A stretch of 12,246 bases of DNA from Chloroflexota bacterium (lineage in GTDB: Bacteria > Chloroflexota > Anaerolineae > B4-G1 > SLSP01). The position numbers were made by a program, and so were the translations under genes. Below, piece after piece: positions 6,586 through 12,246 of the stretch. The stretch is taken from positions 1 through 12,246 of the forward strand of contig JAAAOZ010000022.1 in NCBI GenBank assembly GCA_009908585.1, given 5' to 3'. The first letter of the stretch is position 1. The number at the start of each line of letters is the position of its first letter. The notes beneath the pieces are model-generated. The model had not been told where the DNA came from. It saw nothing but the letters and a program-made list of their open reading frames with translations, and made no database searches.

Positions 6586-7993
6586 TTAGTTCTGCCTCTC
6601 CGCCTTTGACCCCATACAGTAAAACGAAAGCACAAATCTCACAGAACATGATGAAAGGGAACATCAGCAGGTATTTATCGGCGCCCATGCCGCGTCCCAG
6701 GATATCCAAGACTAAGCCTATCAGCACCGGGCCGAAGACATAAGCGGCTTGATTGAAGGAATAGTAAATACCGGTATAGGCGCCCTCGTCACTGCGGGGC
6801 GATAGATGCCACAGAACGGGAAAGATGTTGACGATCACGGTCATCCAGAAAAAGCCCACGGGAACGAACAAAACCCCGATCCAGATGGGCTGTTTCAAGG
6901 TGACAACGAAGGACAACAAGGACATGACGACCACCAGCCCCGTGGTTCCTAAGCGGAGCGCCTTTTGACGACCGATTTTTTGCCCGACCATGCCCGATAC
7001 AAAAGCTGACGCAATCATCGAGGCGGTATAGACCAGCAGGAGTTGGCCGGCTTCTTGATCGCCCATGCCGATGTAGTTGTTAGCCAGGATGGTGAAGAAG
7101 GCTTCGATGGAGGCAAATGCCGTGTAGGAAAAGTACACATAAATCATCAGGAAGAGCATGCTGTGATCTTCTTGGCCAAAGAGGGCATCTCTAAAATAAC
7201 CCCAATCTCGTTTTTTCTTCTCCTCGGTGGTATCCGGCGCTTGCACTTCAAATGTGACAGGATCTATCTCGATCGGCGTATCGCTGATCTCTAAAAAGCC
7301 CTCGCCGGTGGGCGTTTCCTTGACGGTCTTCAATAAGATGATCAGGATGATGACCATGACGCCGGCAATGATGGGGAAGCCCAGATACCGCGCCTCAACA
7401 TCTGAAATCCCCGGTCGCAGGAGGCCAATGAAGGTCGGCAGCAGGAAGGCAAGAATCATGCCCCCGTTGGCGACCAATTGTTGTAATCCGCTCCCTTTGG
7501 ACCGTACCGCATCGGGTGTGTAATCGGCTAACAGGGTGAGGGCGGCGCTCCGATAAAAGGCCATCGCGATATTAAACCCGAACAGTATGATGACGAGGCC
7601 CAGTAACGTTTTGAACAAGGGCGTGACGATAAGGAAAAACGCCGATGACAGGACGCCGATGATGATGAATGGCATCCGCCGGCCATACTTGCTTTTGGCG
7701 CGGTCGCTCAGTGCGGCAAAATAGGGTTGCATCAGCAACGCAATGATATTGTCAAGCACTAAGATGGCGCCGATGATGGTCTGTTGCCCAAAAATGCCGA
7801 ACCAGGAAATATCTACAGGCACCAGGCCGAATTGAATATCGCCTAATAACAAGGGCACGGCTAAGTTGTAATACCCTAATCCGGCCAGCACCGACATAAA
7901 ACCCAAGGATAGATAAATCGTTCTTCTGATATTGAGCTCGTCAGGCTGGTTGGGAGTCATTCTCGGTTGATATGTGGTTTCGATGGCATTCAT
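6581..7993 (-). CDS. MFS transporter, C-terminus truncated by a miniature element
   Basis: The 470-residue inner-membrane protein has about twelve hydrophobic segments. The first begins near residue 27 (YLSLGFMSVLAGLG). The loop 2-3 signature SDRAKSKYGRRMPF (96-109) and the hydrophilic central loop (about 225-265, with an acidic stretch and EEKKKRDW) resemble SLC45/GPH-like sugar transporters. No substrate can be assigned. The ATG has AGAGGA seven bases upstream. The end is unusual: its last codons, CTA AGG TAA, cross into the 90-bp element at 6496-6585. Without the element the frame continues GGEAELSEEEIEELQ and ends FVEVD at 6443, giving about 485 residues. All transmembrane segments precede the break, so transport may survive. 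The old terminator lies beyond the element. Confidence 0.88.
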   Translation of the reverse strand: MNAIETTYQPRMTPNQPDELNIRRTIYLSLGFMSVLAGLGYYNLAVPLLLGDIQFGLVPVDISWFGIFGQQTIIGAILVLDNIIALLMQPYFAALSDRAKSKYGRRMPFIIIGVLSSAFFLIVTPLFKTLLGLVIILFGFNIAMAFYRSAALTLLADYTPDAVRSKGSGLQQLVANGGMILAFLLPTFIGLLRPGISDVEARYLGFPIIAGVMVIILIILLKTVKETPTGEGFLEISDTPIEIDPVTFEVQAPDTTEEKKKRDWGYFRDALFGQEDHSMLFLMIYVYFSYTAFASIEAFFTILANNYIGMGDQEAGQLLLVYTASMIASAFVSGMVGQKIGRQKALRLGTTGLVVVMSLLSFVVTLKQPIWIGVLFVPVGFFWMTVIVNIFPVLWHLSPRSDEGAYTGIYYSFNQAAYVFGPVLIGLVLDILGRGMGADKYLLMFPFIMFCEICAFVLLYGVKGGEAELR

Positions 7994-8225
7994 GATTGTT
8001 CCTCTTTTCGTATTAAATGTTGGATGTTGTGTGTTTGTCTGAAATTTTGCGTGGCGCTCCTCTCCTAGGCGGTTCCAAAATCAGTATACATCAATCAACC
8101 TAAGAGCGCGAATTTGATCACTCCCCTACCAGCCCCCAGCCCATTGAACATATCGCGACGCTCCACGTGTGCGAATATCGCCTAGGCCATTAATCCCGTA
8201 ACCTCCCCGGTAGATTGGCGCACAA
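7994..8225. other. MFS leader region
   Basis: This gap holds the MFS promoter and leader and no recognised gene. The minus strand has a TATACT hexamer at 8083-8088 that could serve as a -10 box, but no good -35 box is seen at the usual distance. The sequence TAGGCGGTTCCAAAAT at 8066-8081 matches the right-end sequence of the 90-bp element (TAGGTAGTTCCAAAAT) at 14 of 16 bases, without the rest of the element. Confidence 0.4.
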
Positions 8226-8269
8226 CAAAAAGGCCTGATGGATGAGATTTTACACCTCCATCAGGCCTT
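8226..8269 (-). terminator. Intrinsic terminator of der
   Basis: On the minus strand a perfect 13-bp stem (AAGGCCTGATGGA with TCCATCAGGCCTT, 14-base loop) is followed by TTTTTG. It lies about 43 bp beyond the der stop codon. The A-tract side on the plus strand is not matched by a good T-tract for plus-strand transcripts, so it acts mainly for der. It separates der from the MFS gene. Confidence 0.85.
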
Positions 8270-8311
8270 GGTTATGTCGTCGCTACTCGTGAGCGTCAGG
8301 AATGGATTACG

Positions 8312-9697
8312 TCACCGCTTTTTCTTCCCCTTCTGATGAGAGATGAGCCGAATGGGCGTGCCGGGAAAGGAAAAGGCGTCGCGGATGCAATTTTTCAGGT
8401 AGCGCCTGTAGGAAAAATGCATCAGCGCCGGGTCGTTGACGACGAGGTCAAACGTCGGCGGGGCCACGCCCACCTGGGCGGCGCGATAGATGCGTAAGCG
8501 CCGCCCGCGGCGGCTGGGCGGGGCGTGTTCGGCCATAGCGTTAAGAATGAGATCGTTAAGCCGCCCCGGATCGATGCGATGGAAGCGCGCGTCGTAGACG
8601 TTCAGCGCCGTGGGGAGGACGCGCTCGACCGCGGAGCCGGTCAGGGCGGAGATAAAGAGCACGGGGATAAAGCTGAGGAAGCGGAGTTTGTATCGCACCT
8701 GTTCCTCCAGATCGGAGCGGATCTCGCGCATGTAAGGCGTGGCGATGTCCCACTTGTTGATCAGGGTGACGGTGCTCACGCCGGCCTTGGAGATCATCCC
8801 GGCGATGTGGGTATCCTGGGAGGTGACGCCCTCGTTAGCATCGATCAGCAGCAGCGCCACGTCGGCGCGCTGGAGGGAGCGGGCCGCGCGCAGCACGCTG
8901 TACTGCTCCACGCCCGGATCGATCTTCCCACGCCGCCGAATGCCCGCCGTGTCGATCAGCACTAATGTACGCTCCCCCCAGGTCATCTCCGTGTCGAGCG
9001 CATCACGCGTGGTGCCGGAGACAGGACTGACGATGGCCCGCTCCTCCCCCAGCAGCCGATTGAGCAGCGAGGATTTCCCGACGTTCGGTCGGCCTAAAAT
9101 CGCGATGCGGACGGCATCCTCCGGCCGGGGCAGGCTGACCTCCGGCGGAGGCAACATCTCCACCACGCGATCCAACAGATCGCCCACGCCGACGCCGTGC
9201 AGCGCCGAGACGCTGGTGATCTCTGGCAGGCCCAGCTCGTAGAACTCCATCGCTGCCAACTCGCGCTTATCGCTGTCCACCTTGTTGACGACTAAGAGCA
9301 CGGGCTTATCCGTGCGGCGCAGCAAATCGGCCACCTGGCGATCCGCGCCGGTGATGCCCGTGATCACATCGGTGAGGAAGAGAATCACATCGGCGGCGTC
9401 GATGGCCTGCTCAGCCTGGGCGCGAATCTCCGGGATAAACTGGTCGGAATCCTCCAACAGGGGCCGATCCGGGCCGGGACGCCGCCCGGCCTCCACGCTG
9501 GGGGGGAGAATTTCGATGCCGCCGGTGTCCGTGACGAGAAACTCGCGCTCCTCCCACTCGGTCGGCGCGATGATGCGATCCCGCGTCGTGCCGGGGATAT
9601 CGCTGACCACGGCCCGGCGCTCGCCGATAATGCGATTAAAGAGGGTCGATTTTCCAACGTTAGGTCGCCCTACAATTGCAACTAAAGGTTTTGGCAT
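8312..9697 (-). CDS. der: Ribosome-assembly GTPase Der (EngA)
   Basis: The 461-residue cytoplasmic protein is the double-GTPase Der, required for maturation of the 50S ribosomal subunit. The first G domain shows GRPNVGKS (10-17), TTRD (37-40), DTGG (57-60) and NKVD (138-141). The second shows GRPNVGKS (202-209), DTAG (249-252) and NKWD (314-317). A KH-like domain occupies about 375-455 and ends in a basic tail, KGKKKR. About 15-20 extra residues rich in Pro, Gly and Arg (65-86) follow the first DTGG, where most Der proteins go directly into the helix. The ATG is preceded by GGAGG at four bases. The gene is a single unit, ended by the terminator at 8226-8269. Confidence 0.98.
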   Translation of the reverse strand: MPKPLVAIVGRPNVGKSTLFNRIIGERRAVVSDIPGTTRDRIIAPTEWEEREFLVTDTGGIEILPPSVEAGRRPGPDRPLLEDSDQFIPEIRAQAEQAIDAADVILFLTDVITGITGADRQVADLLRRTDKPVLLVVNKVDSDKRELAAMEFYELGLPEITSVSALHGVGVGDLLDRVVEMLPPPEVSLPRPEDAVRIAILGRPNVGKSSLLNRLLGEERAIVSPVSGTTRDALDTEMTWGERTLVLIDTAGIRRRGKIDPGVEQYSVLRAARSLQRADVALLLIDANEGVTSQDTHIAGMISKAGVSTVTLINKWDIATPYMREIRSDLEEQVRYKLRFLSFIPVLFISALTGSAVERVLPTALNVYDARFHRIDPGRLNDLILNAMAEHAPPSRRGRRLRIYRAAQVGVAPPTFDLVVNDPALMHFSYRRYLKNCIRDAFSFPGTPIRLISHQKGKKKR

Positions 9698-9720
9698 GTA
9701 GCCTCCAGATGATCTAAATT

Positions 9721-9782
9721 AGGTCTCCTCAAAGTAGGGCAGATTGGCATTCCGACCAGGGCTGTCTTTCTGAGGAGAACCT
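9721..9782. repeat. Fold-back sequence upstream of der
   Basis: AGGTCTCCTCA (9721-9731) pairs with TGAGGAGAACCT (9771-9782) with one bulged base. Further weak pairing inside joins GGGCAG to GCTGTC-like sequence. It lies 24 bp upstream of the der start codon, so in the RNA it would form a leader hairpin close to the ribosome binding site. The inner word CATTCCGACC is shared with the 1182-1205 hairpin. Confidence 0.45.
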
Positions 9783-9792
9783 CCGAAGTTAA

Positions 9793-9882
9793 GGCCGTTC
9801 CAAGAAAATAAGTCTCCCAAAAACGGTCAGTTTTCTGAGGAGAAAGCATCAGGTTTGGGAGGTTTTAATTTCTGGAACCACC
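9793..9882 (+). mobile_element. 90-bp miniature element, copy 4 (subgroup B)
   Basis: The element runs GGCCGTTCCAAG to GGAACCACC on the plus strand, flanked by TAA at 9790-9792 and 9883-9885. Its 29-bp arms match at about 20 of 29 positions, with the best pairing between CTCCCAAA and TTTGGGAG. It is intergenic, about 95 bp upstream of der, and may carry or displace the der promoter. Among the four copies this one looks best preserved. Confidence 0.85.
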
Positions 9883-9956
9883 TAAGTATGGCGCTTCTAA
9901 AGCGCTGTTCGTATTCATCAAAAGAGAAGGGATGGTTCATTTTCCAGGATAATTAG

Positions 9957-10048
9957 GTGGCTCTTCAGGAATTCGCCGGATGCAATCATCAAGCGCTATT
10001 AGCGCCCCCCACCCACAACCCAGTGACGACGCGAAAAAGGTCTGTAAT
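9957..10048 (-). repeat. Dispersed repeat, copy 2
   Basis: The minus strand of this stretch aligns with 1-80 of the window. It begins ATTACAGACCTTTTTC and ends TGCATCCGGCGAATTCCTGAAG followed by AGCCAC. The conserved end blocks frame a variable middle of different length, which here contains GCGCTAATAGCGC. It lies downstream of the kinase gene and carries no reading frame that I believe. Confidence 0.6.
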
Positions 10049-10200
10049 CCCCACAAACACGCAATTCTTGGCTGCTTTTAGGGCTACTGAGGGGGTTGCC
10101 CGGCAAAACCCAAAAGACCCATAAATTCTGAAGCTTCTGGACTTTGCCCCTCGCAAAGCTTCGTTGTTTTATCGCTTTGATGTTTTGCCGCTTTTTGAAA

Positions 10201-12162
10201 TCAGAGGCTTTCCGGCACCTCGGTCTCATCTTCGTAAGAGTTGAGGACAAAAGCGAAGGTGCTGCCCTCGCCGGGCGCGCTCTCCAGCCAGATGCGACCT
10301 TTGTGCTTCTGGACGACAGAGCGCACAATCGCCAGACCTAAACCGGTGCCGTGAACATCCTCGGTCTCCGGCGCTTGGACGCGATAGAAGCGCTCGAAGA
10401 TCTTGGGTTGTTCCTCCAGCGGGATGCCCAGGCCGTTATCCTCCACGCGGACGATGACGTGCTGATTATCGCGCAGCGCGCGCACCCGTACCCATCCCTT
10501 TGGCTCATTGTATTTAATCGCATTGCTGATAAGATTCTCAATGACCTGCCGCAGACGCCGGGCATTGCCCAGCACCCACAGCGGATAGTCCGGCAGATCA
10601 TAGGATAGCTCGATTTCCGCCTGTTCCGCCGGGATGAGATAGGTCTCGACCGCCTCTTTGATCACCCGATCCATGCGGCAAGGCATCATCTCCAGATCGT
10701 ACCCCGCCTCGATGCGCCCAATGTCCAGCAGATCCGAGATCAGCGCGGTGATATGGCGCAAGCTGCGCAACGCATTCTGAATGAAATCCTGTTGCATCTC
10801 GGTGAGGGGACCGACCCGCTCCAACAGTTCGATGTAGCCCTGCACCGTCGTCAACGGGGTGCGCAGATCGTGCGACACGGTGGAGACAAATTCCGACTTA
10901 AGGCGATCTAATTCCTTCAAATGCGTGATGTTCTGCATAATCACGACCCGGCCCACCTCCGCGATGGGCGTCAACTGGGCGTTGAAGATCCTGTCCTCCT
11001 CCAACTCCACCTCGGCGTGGGACATTTCACCTTCGCCGCCGGCCTGATCCTCGTCCGCTCCATTCTCCGCGAAAAGATCCAAGAGACCGGTGTTATCAAT
11101 GTACTCTTCCAGGGGATGCCCAACAGCCTCATCCGGTAGATCAAAAAGCAGAGCGGCCGTATGGCTCCATAACAGCAGCCGACTCTCCGCGTCGGTCACC
11201 AAGATCGCCTCGGCGGCATGTTCCAAAATCGCCCGCAGGCGGAATTTTTCCGCCGCGACGGCGCTGAATAAGCGGGCATTCTCCAGCGCGATGGCGGCGA
11301 AGTCGGCAATCGAGGAGAGGATGAAAAGCTGATTTTCGGTGAATGCCTTCGATTTCTTTCGATTGACCACGCCCAGAACGCCGATCTCGCCCCGCCCCGG
11401 CGCCTGGAGAGGCACGTAGAGCAACGACCGCACCAAGTAGCCGGTCGCGATCTGCGTTTGGCGCTGCAACATCGCGGGCCGCCCAGAGTTAATCACCTGC
11501 CAGGCGATGCTGTCCGATGCCTCACGGTGAAACCGCTGCACGAACTCCTCGCTCATATTCTTGGAGGCGCGCAGGTAGAGTTTATCCTCCTCTTTCAAGA
11601 GGATGAAGCCCTCTTCCGCGCGGGTCAAGTTTAGTGCCGTGCCCAAAATCCGCTGCAACACCTCGTCGGAATCAAGTGAGGCGATGACGGATTTACCCAC
11701 GGTGTAGAGCGTGTTGATCTCCTGCAAGCGTTGATTGAGACGCTCGTTGACCTGCGCTAAGTTTTTCTTCAATGATTGACGCTCCGCCACGTGAAGCCCG
11801 TGCGTGAATAGCTGAGTCGCTCTTGAACGATCTTGAGCAGCCGGAAAAGGATATTTGAGTATTGCCAGCGGATGCAGCGGCAGCAGAGCGTTGACCAACG
11901 AGAGCGAGGGGGGCGTGTGCATCACCACGATGACAGGAATCACACCGGCGGCCCAGCTCCTCCCCAAGCTTTCAATCGCCTGGTACGTCTTCTGCTGAGG
12001 CAGAACCAGGACGATCAGCGCCAGATCCTTCAACTGCACACTGTCGCCCAAATCGACAAAGGGCGAATGCGACATAGCGGTGGCGCCCTCTGGTAACAAG
12101 CCCACCAAATCCTGGAAGATATCGTGCTCTTCACTCAAGATCAAAACTTGCGCTTGCTGCAT
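10201..12162 (-). CDS. Soluble sensor histidine kinase with pseudo-receiver, GAF and PAS domains
   Basis: The protein has 653 residues from the ATG at 12162. A GTG at 12168 is in frame, but the AAAGGAGG box ends only a few bases before it, whereas it sits about nine bases before the ATG. Domains in order: a receiver-like fold (1-125) whose phosphoacceptor position is Val51, in LIVLVLP, with the conserved Lys103 kept in ILKYPF; a coiled linker; a GAF domain (about 148-300); a PAS domain (about 310-420); HisKA with His431 in SHDLRTPL; and HATPase_c with the N box (Asn547), DNGLGI (575-580), FERFYR and GTGLGL (605-610). No membrane segment is present, so it senses a cytoplasmic signal. It should autophosphorylate His431, but no response regulator lies beside it in the window. 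Confidence 0.95.
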   Translation of the reverse strand: MQQAQVLILSEEHDIFQDLVGLLPEGATAMSHSPFVDLGDSVQLKDLALIVLVLPQQKTYQAIESLGRSWAAGVIPVIVVMHTPPSLSLVNALLPLHPLAILKYPFPAAQDRSRATQLFTHGLHVAERQSLKKNLAQVNERLNQRLQEINTLYTVGKSVIASLDSDEVLQRILGTALNLTRAEEGFILLKEEDKLYLRASKNMSEEFVQRFHREASDSIAWQVINSGRPAMLQRQTQIATGYLVRSLLYVPLQAPGRGEIGVLGVVNRKKSKAFTENQLFILSSIADFAAIALENARLFSAVAAEKFRLRAILEHAAEAILVTDAESRLLLWSHTAALLFDLPDEAVGHPLEEYIDNTGLLDLFAENGADEDQAGGEGEMSHAEVELEEDRIFNAQLTPIAEVGRVVIMQNITHLKELDRLKSEFVSTVSHDLRTPLTTVQGYIELLERVGPLTEMQQDFIQNALRSLRHITALISDLLDIGRIEAGYDLEMMPCRMDRVIKEAVETYLIPAEQAEIELSYDLPDYPLWVLGNARRLRQVIENLISNAIKYNEPKGWVRVRALRDNQHVIVRVEDNGLGIPLEEQPKIFERFYRVQAPETEDVHGTGLGLAIVRSVVQKHKGRIWLESAPGEGSTFAFVLNSYEDETEVPESL

Positions 12163-12202
12163 AGTCACCCCCCTCCTTTGATGCCCGTCGCCCGGTCACA
12201 GC

Positions 12203-12233
12203 ATTATCCGGTTGATGTAATACTCCGCTCCAA
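12203..12233 (-). promoter_or_regulatory. Possible promoter of the histidine kinase gene
   Basis: The minus strand has TTGGAG (12228-12233) and GATAAT (12203-12208) with a 19-base spacer, about 40 bp upstream of the start codon. The -10 box is good, but the spacer is longer than ideal, so the call is tentative. Confidence 0.25.
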
Positions 12234-12246
12234 CCCTTATCATAGC

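Larger units (their letters stand above)
9698..10200. other. Repeat-filled gap between the histidine kinase gene and der
   Basis: No gene is supported in these 503 bp. They hold the der leader with a fold-back sequence (9721-9782), copy 4 of the 90-bp element and the second copy of the dispersed repeat (9957-10048). A small hairpin, GCGCT-ATT-AGCGC, lies at 9993-10005. A minus-strand frame open from the kinase end into this gap overlaps the kinase gene in another frame and is probably chance. I see no clear terminator for the kinase gene. Confidence 0.55.

Noticed and set aside
8525..9701. Several plus-strand open frames of 139-167 codons
   Set aside because: All are antisense to der, which has both complete sets of GTPase motifs. 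They have no recognisable domain.
1287..9882. CRISPR array made of the repeated 90-bp units
   Set aside because: The copies are kilobases apart, lie in both orientations and have target duplications. There is no regular spacing.
9999..10328. Minus-strand frame overlapping the kinase C-terminus and the gap beyond
   Set aside because: It overlaps the kinase in another frame and reads through a dispersed repeat. It has no supported start.
10201..12168. GTG at 12168 as the kinase start
   Set aside because: The AAAGGAGG box ends only a few bases before it. The ATG at 12162 has the normal spacing.

Overview
The window is a bacterial chromosome segment in which every intact gene lies on the minus strand. 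The mix points to a Chloroflexota (Anaerolineae-like) genome: moderately high GC, a soluble GAF/PAS histidine kinase, strong AAAGGAGG-type ribosome binding sites, and many dispersed palindromic repeats and miniature elements between genes. That assignment is an inference from style, not from a marker gene.

Layout from left to right: part of a dispersed repeat (1-80); a patatin-like lipid hydrolase (151-1155) with a terminator-like hairpin after it; a gene-poor gap with a 90-bp miniature element; an alpha/beta hydrolase of the proline-iminopeptidase type with a membrane anchor (1630-2706); a BmrR-like MerR regulator (2818-3633), which would be transcribed first and may run into the hydrolase; a 320-bp miniature element with perfect 11-bp ends and an 8-bp target duplication, sitting 22 bp upstream of the regulator start; about 570 bp of non-coding DNA with a long polypurine/polypyrimidine hairpin; a decayed DDE transposase (4564-5867); a short transposase-like remnant (5949-6281); an MFS transporter (6581-7993); the essential ribosome-assembly GTPase Der (8312-9697) with a clear intrinsic terminator; and a sensor histidine kinase with a degenerate receiver domain (10201-12162).

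The strongest signal outside the genes is a family of four copies of one 90-bp miniature inverted-repeat element (1287-1376, 5311-5400, 6496-6585, 9793-9882). All four are exactly 90 bp and all are flanked by a TTA/TAA duplication. Two copies interrupt coding frames so cleanly that the empty site can be rebuilt. In the transposase relic, removing the element plus one TTA restores the reading frame. In the MFS gene, removing it restores a lost acidic C-terminal tail that ends just before a T-tract terminator. The element therefore moved recently, and the MFS protein now has a shortened tail.

Functional links between neighbours are modest. The MerR regulator and the anchored hydrolase may form a ligand-responsive pair. 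Der is a housekeeping gene in its own unit. The histidine kinase has no response regulator beside it in the window.
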